Shown here: positions 35,826 to 43,216 of the stretch, one piece after another | How the letters are laid out: every line of letters starts with the position of its first letter | How positions within the stretch are numbered: the stretch's first letter is position 1 | Assembly (NCBI GenBank): GCA_900316235.1 | Contig: ONCC01000030.1 | Span: forward strand, 1-53,249 | Length of the DNA: 53,249 nucleotides | Direction: 5' to 3' | Origin: an uncultured Bacteroidales bacterium | Lineage (GTDB): Bacteria > Bacteroidota > Bacteroidia > Bacteroidales > P3 | The notes under the pieces: generated by a model | Database searches by the model: none | Told to the model about the DNA's origin: nothing | Seen by the model: only the letters and a program-made list of their open reading frames with translations | Program-made: the position numbers and the translations under genes

Positions 35826-38347
35826 TGAAACGGCTGATAATGATATTGTTCTGCGCAGTGGCGATGAACGCCATGGCGCAGCAAGGAAGCATGCGTGGTC
35901 GGGTGATTGACGCACGCACTGGAGAAAATATAGAATATGCCACTGTGGCACTGCTCAAGGCAACCGATTCCTCGTTGGTTAATGGTACCGTGAGTGAGAG
36001 TAACGGTCATTTTTCCCTTTCGGCTCCTTACGGGCGTTATATCTTGAGAGTCACTTTTATGGGTTACGACACCTGGTACTATAAAGACTTTGTGATTCTC
36101 AGCGAAAAGCACCGCGAGGTGAATATTGGCAAGGTGCAACTCAAGACTACCGGCACCATGATGGAGGCTGTGGAAATCACCGCCGAGCGCTCGATGGTGG
36201 AATACCAGCTCGACAAGCGCGTGGTGAATGTGGATAAGAATATTGTGGCTGGTGGCGGCACCGCCACCGATGTACTGGAGCAGGTACCCAGCGTGGCTGT
36301 GGACAACGACGGCAACGTGACGCTGCGTGGCTCCACCAATGTCAAGGTGTTGGTCAACGGTCGCCCCAGCGAGTTACTCTCCAGCGACCTGGCCTCGCTG
36401 CTCGAGCAGATTCCCGCCTCGACGGTAGAGAATGTCGAGGTCATCACCAACCCCTCGGCCAAGTACGACCCCGAGGGCATGAGCGGCATCATCAATATCA
36501 AGCTCAAGGACAAGACTGCAGGAGCTCTGGGCCTCAATGGCGTGGTGAGTACCAATGTCGGTGCCCCGGTGCCCTTTATGGTGCCCGACGAATTGCCGCG
36601 CCTCATCCCCACGGCCATGACCAACGTCAGCCTAAACTACACCACCGAGAAGTACAACCTCTTCTTCAATGCCGACGGTGGCGTGCGCCAGCGCGGCAAC
36701 CATTCCAACTCCGACATTGAGTACCTGAACCTCGGAGGCACAACGCGGTCGCACTACGACATCGACCAGTACAGTCTCAACCCCAACTATATGGGAAGCT
36801 TCAAGATTGGCGGCGAATACTATTTCGACGACCACAACAGCCTCTTGCTCTCCTACCAGTTGCGCGGTGGCAACCGTCAGCGCCACAGCGACATCTACGC
36901 CGAAGACGTGTACAATCCCAACGACTCGCTGCACTACAACCAGACCACCAGTAGCGACAATGTGAACCAAAACCACTCGTTCAACCTTTTATACACGAAG
37001 AAGTTCGACCGCAAGGATGAGGAGCTGACCCTCGATGCCACCTTCAGCACCCGCAAGGTGACGGGCGAGGGCGAGCAGGAACAGGTCTATAACGATGTCG
37101 CTGCCCAATACGACCACTACTACCTCCGCGAGAGCGAGACCGAGAACCACCACCAGGCATTGAACCTCAAACTCAACTGGCTGCGCCCCTTCGACAATGG
37201 CTGGCGGCTTGAGACTGGCTACGAGGGTCGCATGGACTGGCCCAACCAGCGGGCTGACTACTACCGCACCACTAGCACCACTACGCATCTCTTTGACGCC
37301 ACTTCGTCGACCCATTTCGACTATACCCAGCAGGTGCATGGCATCTACGGCACCCTGGGCGGCACCCTCACTGAGAACCTCTCGCTGCAGGCAGGTCTGC
37401 GTGGTGAGTATTCGTTCATCAACGGCAAGGATCTCAACCATCCCGCCACCACCGTCGACAAGACCTACTGGCAGATCTATCCCACGTTGCATCTATCGTA
37501 CAAGTTCAGCGACATGCAGAGCATGCAGGTGAGTTACAGCCGCCGTGTGCACCGTCCCCACTTCTGGGATCTCAACCCCTATATGGATGTTCGCGAAGGT
37601 GACCAGATAAGCTTCGGCAACCCCAACCTAGACCCCGAGTACACCAATGCCTTCGAGGTGAGTTATAACCTGGGCATCAACAAGGTGAACATCTTTGCCT
37701 CGGCCTACTACCGCCAGACCAACAACATGATTACCCGCTACGGGTTCATGTGGTGTGCCGACAGCGCCGACAAGTACGCTTGGTGGGAACCCTACAACGC
37801 GCTCTACGACGGCTACCGTGCCTCGACGAGTTTTAATCTAAGTACCGGCTACAACTACGGACTGGAGTTCATCGTCGACTGGCAGATTTTCCAGTGGTGG
37901 AAAATCAACGTCAGCGTGAACCTCTACGAGAGCACCATCGAGGGTACCGAGCTGCTCAACAACCAAGACAAGTCGTCGTTTCAGGCCAGCGGCAAGTTCA
38001 GCTCCTACATGAACTTGCCCGGCGACTGGACCATCCAGCTCAGTGGCCAGTATTGGGCGCCGTGGCTCGACCTGCAGACCGAGATGGATGCCAATTATTG
38101 GGTCGACCTGGCGGTGAAGAAAGATATCCTCCAGCACCGTGGCACCATCAGTTTACGCGTTAGCGACGTCCTTTGCACCGGCGGGTGGGGTCACCGCACC
38201 TACGACAATCAGATGAACCGCGTGGTTAAGGCCAAGCGTCTCTCACCCACAGTCACCCTCGGCTTCTCATGGAAAATTAATAACGGCCTCAAACAACGCC
38301 AGCAACAATCAGAAGAAGATGGCGCAGATGAAAGTACAATATACTGA
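35825..38347 (+). CDS. TonB-dependent-receptor-like outer-membrane beta-barrel protein
   Basis: 840 residues: signal peptide (MNAMAQ), a CarboxypepD_reg-like domain (GRVIDARTGENIEYATVALLKATDSSLVNGT), a plug-like domain (VVNVDKNIVAGGGTATDVLEQVPSVAVDNDGNVTLRGS and LVNGRPSELL), then a long barrel with many aromatic-ended strands (OMP_b-brl_3 type). It lies in the outer membrane. No SusD partner is nearby, so a carbohydrate role is not supported; the substrate is unknown. Confidence 0.9.
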   Translation: MKRLIMILFCAVAMNAMAQQGSMRGRVIDARTGENIEYATVALLKATDSSLVNGTVSESNGHFSLSAPYGRYILRVTFMGYDTWYYKDFVILSEKHREVNIGKVQLKTTGTMMEAVEITAERSMVEYQLDKRVVNVDKNIVAGGGTATDVLEQVPSVAVDNDGNVTLRGSTNVKVLVNGRPSELLSSDLASLLEQIPASTVENVEVITNPSAKYDPEGMSGIINIKLKDKTAGALGLNGVVSTNVGAPVPFMVPDELPRLIPTAMTNVSLNYTTEKYNLFFNADGGVRQRGNHSNSDIEYLNLGGTTRSHYDIDQYSLNPNYMGSFKIGGEYYFDDHNSLLLSYQLRGGNRQRHSDIYAEDVYNPNDSLHYNQTTSSDNVNQNHSFNLLYTKKFDRKDEELTLDATFSTRKVTGEGEQEQVYNDVAAQYDHYYLRESETENHHQALNLKLNWLRPFDNGWRLETGYEGRMDWPNQRADYYRTTSTTTHLFDATSSTHFDYTQQVHGIYGTLGGTLTENLSLQAGLRGEYSFINGKDLNHPATTVDKTYWQIYPTLHLSYKFSDMQSMQVSYSRRVHRPHFWDLNPYMDVREGDQISFGNPNLDPEYTNAFEVSYNLGINKVNIFASAYYRQTNNMITRYGFMWCADSADKYAWWEPYNALYDGYRASTSFNLSTGYNYGLEFIVDWQIFQWWKINVSVNLYESTIEGTELLNNQDKSSFQASGKFSSYMNLPGDWTIQLSGQYWAPWLDLQTEMDANYWVDLAVKKDILQHRGTISLRVSDVLCTGGWGHRTYDNQMNRVVKAKRLSPTVTLGFSWKINNGLKQRQQQSEEDGADESTIY

Positions 38348-38774
38348 TATCGTTACGCGTGAAAGCGAGGGACATCGCGAGGTGTTCGACCCAGTGCGGC
38401 GGCGATGGGTGGCGCTGACGCCGGAGGAGTGGGTGCGACAGTATACCATACAGAGGCTTCATGTCGAGGGCGGCTATCCATTGGAGGTGATGCAAGTGGA
38501 AGGTACTATCACTCTCAACGGCATGACACGCCGCTGCGACATCGTTGTCTACCAAGACGGCCAGCCTTGGATGATAGTTGAGTGCAAGAAAAGTGAAATC
38601 CCTCTCACCCAAAAGGTCTGTGACCAGGCCTGCCGCTATAATACCGTCTTGAAAGTACCCTATCTGATGCTGACCAATGGCAGGCAAGAGATTATCATAG
38701 TTGTGGACTTCGAGAAGGGATGCCTAAAACAACTGACGGATTTCCCTCATTTAGAAAAAATGTTAAAAGTGTGA
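38319..38774 (+). CDS. HsdR N-terminal-like PD-(D/E)XK-type protein
   Basis: 151 residues with the type I restriction enzyme R N-terminal-like fold (HSDR_N_2): WVRQYTIQRLHVEGGYP, RRCDIVVYQDGQPWMIVECKKSEIPL with the D...ExK nuclease core, and ACRYNTVLKVPYLMLTNG. Stand-alone proteins of this kind are common in Bacteroidota and are not part of restriction systems. ATG 38319 overlaps the barrel gene by 29 bases; ATG 38328 is an alternative. Role unknown. Confidence 0.82.
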   Translation: MAQMKVQYTDIVTRESEGHREVFDPVRRRWVALTPEEWVRQYTIQRLHVEGGYPLEVMQVEGTITLNGMTRRCDIVVYQDGQPWMIVECKKSEIPLTQKVCDQACRYNTVLKVPYLMLTNGRQEIIIVVDFEKGCLKQLTDFPHLEKMLKV

Positions 38775-38805
38775 GCCAAAAACGGCACTTTTGACTCTAT
38801 ATAAT

Positions 38806-39264
38806 ATGAAAAGGGCAGAGAAGCGACAATTGCTGGTAGATCACTATCTGGACTTCTATAGCGTGGCGATGGCTATTCTCAAGGATGAGGATGATGCCCG
38901 TGAGGCTGTGCAGGAGGCTTTGGTGAAAACCATGTTGCAGCTGGGGGTGAGGGATGTCTGTAGTTATTGTGCACGGGTGGTGAAGAATAACAGCCTGGCT
39001 ATTCTTAAGCGGAAATGCCGACAGGTGAGCCTCGACGAAATGATGCTGGTGACCGACTATGAACACGAAGAACTCTTGCGCATAGTGGCGGAGAAGAAAG
39101 AAGAGCTGTCGGATATCGCCAAAGCCCTCGTAGAACTGCATGACGAAGACGGATACACGCTGAGCGAAGTTGCAGGCATGATGCAGATGAGTGTTTCGAC
39201 GGTGAAACGAATCCTCGCCAATGCCCATTGCGAATTGAGAAGAAAAATACTGAGCGAGATATGA
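38806..39264 (+). CDS. ECF-type sigma factor
   Basis: 152 residues from ATG 38806 (MKRAEKRQLLVDHYLDFYSVAMAILKDEDDAREAVQEALVKTM, region 2) with region 4 ALVELHDEDGYTLSEVAGMMQMSVSTVKRILANAHCELRRKI carrying the DNA-binding helix-turn-helix. It is followed with a 4-bp overlap by a membrane protein of anti-sigma shape and then by a secreted protein. The trigger is unknown. Confidence 0.88.
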   Translation: MKRAEKRQLLVDHYLDFYSVAMAILKDEDDAREAVQEALVKTMLQLGVRDVCSYCARVVKNNSLAILKRKCRQVSLDEMMLVTDYEHEELLRIVAEKKEELSDIAKALVELHDEDGYTLSEVAGMMQMSVSTVKRILANAHCELRRKILSEI

Positions 39265-39728
39265 AAAACGATTCCATACAATACCTGCTGGAGAAATACC
39301 GCGAAGGTACACTGAACGACGAAGAAAGGGTCGAACTGGAGCGCCTGACCCACAAGGACGAGGTTTTTGCCGCTGCCGGACGTAAAGTTAGGGGCATCAT
39401 CTGGCAGCGTGTGTCGCTGGCCGTGGCCGCCATAATGGTTGCTGGTGTCGGCATGTTGACAATGCTGCCACGTGAGCAAGAACCCCTCATGGCGGAAGCG
39501 AGAGAATTTCCCATCTCGTCCGTAGAGACGCAGCAGGCTGCGTCTCCAGTGATAGAAGCAGCGTCTCCCCAACAGGCTTTGAAGGAGACGCAGCCTGCTG
39601 CGTCTCTACAGCGGAGGCTTAAAGCCAAGCCTACCATCCAGGATAGGACAGAACCTGTGGTCGTTTGCAACAACCAGTGTGAGGCAGATTCGGTCATCAG
39701 TGATATTCGTAAATTCCTCTCGGTATGA
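39261..39728 (+). CDS. anti-sigma-like single-pass membrane protein with repeat-encoded insert
   Basis: 155 residues. The N-terminal part (IQYLLEKYREGTLNDEERVELERLTHKDEVFAAAGRKVRG) is like zinc-less anti-sigma or FecR-type N-terminal regions. One membrane helix lies at residues about 45-66 (VSLAVAAIMVAGVGMLTML) and the outer part is low in structure. Residues about 88-116 (VETQQAASPVIEAAS...KETQPAASLQ) are encoded by an inverted repeat. It overlaps both neighbours by 4 bases. Confidence 0.72.
   Translation: MKNDSIQYLLEKYREGTLNDEERVELERLTHKDEVFAAAGRKVRGIIWQRVSLAVAAIMVAGVGMLTMLPREQEPLMAEAREFPISSVETQQAASPVIEAASPQQALKETQPAASLQRRLKAKPTIQDRTEPVVVCNNQCEADSVISDIRKFLSV
39522..39609. repeat. 26-bp perfect inverted repeat inside the anti-sigma-like gene
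   Basis: Arm 39522-39547 (begins GTAGAGACGCAGC) is the exact reverse complement of arm 39584-39609. Each arm is itself nearly palindromic (GAGACGCAGC-AG-GCTGCGTCTC). A third partial unit, GCAGCGTCTCC, lies between them at 39558-39568. The whole element is 88 bp and is read through in frame. Confidence 0.9.
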
Positions 39729-40201
39729 AAAAGGTTATGGGTTATGGGTTATGGGTTATGGTGATGCTGCTCGCTTCGCTCGCAGCCCACGGCCAGACGG
39801 ATCTCTACAAGCGTTATGCCTCGCAGCCGGGTGTCAAGGTGGCGTCGGTAAATAATTTCGCCATCGACAGCACCTCGCGTGTTGATGTTACGGTTATTGA
39901 GGCCGAGGACAACGAGGGATGGGACTGGATGAAGAAGGAATTTTACATTGGAGAACTCTCTCCTGAGCAGCAGGCGGGCCTCGGTGAGGGCTACGATGCC
40001 GTACTTTTCGCCCGTCGCAGCCGCAGCAATCCGCGAGAGAACGCCCCTATCAAGAACGAGGAGATTGACATTGCAGGCAGCTGCTACATTGGCATCTCTT
40101 ACCTTAATCAGGCAGTTTACATCTTTTGCGCCAACAGCGAGGAAGAGTACGATGCCGTGGTCTCCCTCCTGGTAAAGAAAATTATGCACCAATCACGCTA
40201 A
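39725..40201 (+). CDS. small secreted protein of the ECF operon
   Basis: 158 residues: signal peptide ending AAHGQ, then a single domain (TDLYKRYASQPGVKVASVNNFAIDSTSRVDVTVIEA...SCYIGISYLNQAVYIFCANSEEEYDAVVSLLVKKIM). Similar small secreted proteins are often encoded downstream of ECF sigma/anti-sigma pairs in Bacteroidales. Some likeness to the protein at 21020-21550 is visible. The signal peptide is encoded by four perfect GGTTATG heptamers. Its end overlaps the convergent birA by 9 bases. Confidence 0.7.
   Translation: MKKVMGYGLWVMVMLLASLAAHGQTDLYKRYASQPGVKVASVNNFAIDSTSRVDVTVIEAEDNEGWDWMKKEFYIGELSPEQQAGLGEGYDAVLFARRSRSNPRENAPIKNEEIDIAGSCYIGISYLNQAVYIFCANSEEEYDAVVSLLVKKIMHQSR
39733..39760 (+). 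repeat. four perfect GGTTATG heptamers in a signal-peptide region
   Basis: Units at 39733-39739, 39740-39746, 39747-39753 and 39754-39760. Seven is not a multiple of three, so each gained or lost unit shifts the frame; loss of one unit brings a TGA in frame at codon 11. Confidence 0.9.
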
Positions 40202-40918
40202 AAGGCTGATTTCCTTCATTCCGCAGCAGAGGCGGCGGCCGTCGGCGGTCGTCAAGAGCAGGTGGCCATAGGGGTCGATGCCGGTGATGGTGGCAATGAT
40301 ATTTTCTCCTATATATATATAATGTATAGGGATGCCCAAGTTCATTAGGTGTTCAAGGTATTCCGGTTCAAGATTTTGTCCGGATTGCAATTCCAGATAT
40401 CTTTTCTTTATGCAACCGAGCAGCACTTCCAGCAACTGGTCCAGTTTGTAGTCCTTGCCTGTCAGTAGTGCGAGCGAGGTGGGGTGGGGTACCCAGTCGG
40501 GGAATATCATTTGGTTGATATTGAGTCCGATGCCACAAACGGCAGAGGCTATTTGTGTGCCCTGAAGGCGGGTGCTGACGAGGGTGCCGCAGATTTTGTG
40601 GCCGGAGATGTATATGTCATTTGGCCACTTGATGGAAGGTGAAAGGTGGAAAGTGAAAGGTGATAGGAAGTCGATTAGTGCTAACGAGAGAGCTTGGGTC
40701 AACTTGAATTGACGTTCGGCGGGGAGGAAGGTAGGATGGAGCACGAGGCTGAAGGTGAGATTCTTGCCAGATTCGGCCTCCCAGTGGTTCCCCCTTTGCC
40801 CGATGCCGGAAGTCTGCTCCAGAGCCCAATAGCAAGTGAAGTCCTCCACCTGCGCGAGGTCGAGGGCTTCACAATACTTGTTGGTGGACTCCACAGAGTC
40901 AAGTTTCACAATAGTCAT
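40193..40918 (-). CDS. birA: biotin-[acetyl-CoA-carboxylase] ligase
   Basis: 241 residues, without the DNA-binding domain of E. coli BirA. Landmarks: SVESTNKYCEAL, SGIGQRGNHWEAESGKNLTFSL (the biotinyl-5'-AMP loop, usually GRGRxG), IKWPNDIYISGHKICGTL and CGIGLNINQ. It attaches biotin to carboxyltransferase carrier proteins. Between the catalytic helix and IKWPND is a short insert (FLSPFTFHLSPS) encoded by a purine-rich repeat. It lies downstream of pyrH and frr on the same strand. Confidence 0.92.
   Translation of the reverse strand: MTIVKLDSVESTNKYCEALDLAQVEDFTCYWALEQTSGIGQRGNHWEAESGKNLTFSLVLHPTFLPAERQFKLTQALSLALIDFLSPFTFHLSPSIKWPNDIYISGHKICGTLVSTRLQGTQIASAVCGIGLNINQMIFPDWVPHPTSLALLTGKDYKLDQLLEVLLGCIKKRYLELQSGQNLEPEYLEHLMNLGIPIHYIYIGENIIATITGIDPYGHLLLTTADGRRLCCGMKEISLLA
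40634..40667 (-). repeat. GGAAAGTGAAAGGTG-type tract inside birA
   Basis: The plus strand carries GGAAGGTGAAAGGTGG, AAAGTGAAAGGTG units, read in birA as LSPFTFHLSPS. The same kind of unit is found in the spacer 51201-51234. Confidence 0.7.
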
Positions 40919-40961
40919 AGGAAGGCCTAGGTGATCCTAGGAGAACCTAGGATTGCCTAGA
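40916..40961. repeat. five 10-bp-phased CCTAGG units between birA and frr
   Basis: CATAGG (40916), CCTAGG (40926), CCTAGG (40936), CCTAGG (40946) and CCTAGA (40956), each exactly 10 bases apart with variable 4-base spacers. The first unit contains the birA start codon and the last contains the frr stop codon, so the repeat fills the whole gap. Confidence 0.85.
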
Positions 40962-41520
40962 TGCTCATGATTTCTTTTTCTTTGGCGGCGTAAATCTTGT
41001 CGCACTCGGCGATGTTCTTGTCGGTGATGTCCTGGAGTTCTTTCTCCACCTGCTTCACCTCGTCTTCAGGTACCGATTTGTCTTTCAGTTTTTTGACTTT
41101 GTCCATAACATTGCGGCGCACGTTGCGGACATTGACTTTGGCGTTTTCTACCTCCACTTTGGCGGCCTTGCAGAGCTCTTTGCGGCGCTCCTCGGTCAGC
41201 GGAGGAACGGTGATGCGCAGGATATCGCCTTCATGGCGGGGCGTGAAGCCGAGGTTGGCGTCGAGGATGGCCTTGTTGATGGCACCCACGAGGGTTTTCT
41301 CCCAGGGCTGGATGACGATGCTGCGGGCATCGGGGGTGTTGATGTTGGCCACCTGGCTGATGTCGGTCATGGTGCCGTAGTAGTCCACTTTCACGCCGTC
41401 GAGCATACCGGGGTTGGCTTTGCCGGCGCGAATCTTGGTCAACTCCTTCTCCAAGAAGTTGATGGAACTCTTCATGCTGTTTTTTGCCTCGTCGAGGCAG
41501 GCTTTCGATAAGTCGTTCAT
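40957..41520 (-). CDS. frr: ribosome recycling factor
   Basis: 187 residues, full family length: FLEKELTKIRAGKANPGMLDGVKVDYYGTMTDISQVANINTPDARSIVIQPWEK and PPLTEERRKELCKAAKVEVENAKVNVRNVRRN. It splits post-termination ribosomes together with EF-G. It starts 18 bases after pyrH; the pyrH-frr order is conserved widely. Confidence 0.97.
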   Translation of the reverse strand: MNDLSKACLDEAKNSMKSSINFLEKELTKIRAGKANPGMLDGVKVDYYGTMTDISQVANINTPDARSIVIQPWEKTLVGAINKAILDANLGFTPRHEGDILRITVPPLTEERRKELCKAAKVEVENAKVNVRNVRRNVMDKVKKLKDKSVPEDEVKQVEKELQDITDKNIAECDKIYAAKEKEIMSI

Positions 41521-41538
41521 ATTGTTGTTGTTTTATTA

Positions 41539-42246
41539 TTATTTGCTAATCAGTGTGCCGATTTCTTCTCCCTTGACCACCTTGAGCAGGTTGCTGGGAC
41601 GGTTCATGTCGAATACATAGATGGGCAGGTTGTTATCCTCGGCCAGTGCAAAGGCGGTAAGATCCATGATTTTCAGTTTCTTTTCCAGCGCCTCGCTGTA
41701 GGAGAGGGTCTGGTACTTGGTGGCCGTGGGGTCCTTTTCGGGGTCGGCGGTGTAGACGCCGTCCACGCGCGTACCTTTCAGGATGACGTCGGCCATAATC
41801 TCAATGGCACGGAGGGTCGAGGCGGTGTCGGTGGTAAAGAAAGGATTTCCTGTACCGCCACCGATGATAACTACCTTGCCGGCCTGCATGGCTTCGATAG
41901 CACGCCGACGGCTCATCTCTTTGCAGATGGGTTCGATGGCTAGACCGCTAAGCAATTCGGTCTTAATGCCTTGTTTTTCCAACTCGGCCTGAAGGGCCAT
42001 GCTGTTGATGAGCGTGGCCATCATACCCATGTAGTCGCCCTGCACGCGGTCCATGCCTTTGGCGGCACCGCTGAGGCCGCGGAAGATGTTACCGCCGCCA
42101 ATGACGATAGCCACCTCGCAACCCTGTTCCACAGCGCCTTTGATGTCGGCGGCATATTGGGTGAGCATCTCGGGACTGATGCCGTAGCTCTGGCTTCCCA
42201 TCAACGATTCTCCGCTCAGTTTGAGCAATATTCTTTTGTATTTCAT
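41539..42246 (-). CDS. pyrH: UMP kinase
   Basis: 235 residues of the amino-acid-kinase fold: KRILLKLSGESLMG, VAIVIGGGNIFRG, VIIGGGTGNPFFTTDTAS, KGTRVDGVYTADPEKDP. It makes UDP from UMP and ATP. First gene of pyrH-frr-birA, with a well-formed promoter 59 bases upstream. Confidence 0.97.
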   Translation of the reverse strand: MKYKRILLKLSGESLMGSQSYGISPEMLTQYAADIKGAVEQGCEVAIVIGGGNIFRGLSGAAKGMDRVQGDYMGMMATLINSMALQAELEKQGIKTELLSGLAIEPICKEMSRRRAIEAMQAGKVVIIGGGTGNPFFTTDTASTLRAIEIMADVILKGTRVDGVYTADPEKDPTATKYQTLSYSEALEKKLKIMDLTAFALAEDNNLPIYVFDMNRPSNLLKVVKGEEIGTLISK

Positions 42247-42304
42247 TTCTTTAATTAATTGTCAATTAGTATTTTATTTATAGATCTGGTCTGAATTGAA
42301 ACAA

Positions 42305-42336
42305 CAAAAATAATGTTTTTCATTTTATTATGCAAA
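42305..42336 (-). promoter_or_regulatory. pyrH promoter (TTTG-N20-TATTTTTG)
   Basis: On the minus strand TTTG (42333-42336), 20 bases, TATTTTTG (42305-42312), an exact fit to the Bacteroidota consensus. The start site near 42298 gives a leader of about 50 bases. Confidence 0.8.
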
Positions 42337-42412
42337 TAAAAAATAAGCCGGAAGGGTATTTTTTCATTCCGTCTGTTTGCCTCCCTCCTCGCACCATTGA
42401 CCTACCATGACT

Positions 42413-42466
42413 CTATCAACTCCCTACCAACTCCTACCACGGTAGGAGTTGGTAGGGAGTTGATAG
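42413..42466. repeat. perfect 26-bp palindrome, copy B of the GGTAGGAGTTGG family
   Basis: Arm 42413-42438 and arm 42441-42466 are exact reverse complements with a 2-base centre. No T-run follows on either side, so it is not a plain terminator. It stands between the comF stop and the pyrH promoter; GATAGGTGATTGATAGGTAG units continue to 42482. Confidence 0.9.
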
Positions 42467-42520
42467 GTGATTGATAGGTAGTTAGCACTAAGAGTGTGGC
42501 AGGCGTTTTACGAGGTTCCG

Positions 42521-43210
42521 CTAATGGGCAATGCTAAGTGTGGCAATGCTGATTTTCAGATTGTTGACTGATTTTAAGGCATCACAACAGCTGCCGAGGG
42601 TGGCTCCGGTGGTGAGGACGTCGTCGACCAACAGGAGGTGCTTCCCTTGGAGGTCGTCGGGGTGACGGACGGAGAAGGCGTCCCTGACGTTCTCCTCGCG
42701 GTCTCCGGAGGCTTGCATACTCTGCTGGTGGGTGTTACGATGACGCACCAAAGCCCGCTTGTTCACCGGACGCCCCATGACCTCCGAGATGCCGCGGCAG
42801 AGGAGTTCGCTCTGGTTATAACCGCGTTGCAGCCGTCGGCGCCAATGCAGGGGGACGGGAACGAGGAGGTCAATGTCGTCGAAGCGGCCCGAATGGAGTA
42901 GCTCAAGCCCCATTTGACGGCCCATGAAGATGCACAAGTCGCTGTTGGAATGGAACTTCATGGCATGGACGAGTTGTTGGACGGTGTTCCCTTTCCGAAA
43001 AACATAGAGGGAAGTGGCGTGTTGGTAGGGTATGCGTCCCGCGAGCTGTCGCTCGGTATGGTTGTCGTCGTGTGCGCTGTAGAAGGTCGCGGTGAGATTG
43101 GCTAAACAGTTGATACAGATTTGTTTCTCTCCTGTTAATAGCACATCACCGCAGCAGGCGCAGGTGCTGGGGAAAAGGGTTTGAAGGAGATTTTGGAAAA
43201 AAGCTTTCAT
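42521..43210 (-). CDS. ComF-family phosphoribosyltransferase-like protein
   Basis: 229 residues: an N-terminal zinc-ribbon-like part (STCACCGDVLLTGEKQICINCL), VPLHWRRRLQRGYNQSELLC, and the PRPP-binding motif LLVDDVLTTGATLGSC. Relatives of ComFC/GntX are linked to DNA uptake in competent bacteria, but the family is universal in Bacteroidota. It lies 6 bases after queA. Confidence 0.9.
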   Translation of the reverse strand: MKAFFQNLLQTLFPSTCACCGDVLLTGEKQICINCLANLTATFYSAHDDNHTERQLAGRIPYQHATSLYVFRKGNTVQQLVHAMKFHSNSDLCIFMGRQMGLELLHSGRFDDIDLLVPVPLHWRRRLQRGYNQSELLCRGISEVMGRPVNKRALVRHRNTHQQSMQASGDREENVRDAFSVRHPDDLQGKHLLLVDDVLTTGATLGSCCDALKSVNNLKISIATLSIAH

Positions 43211-43216
43211 AGCTGC

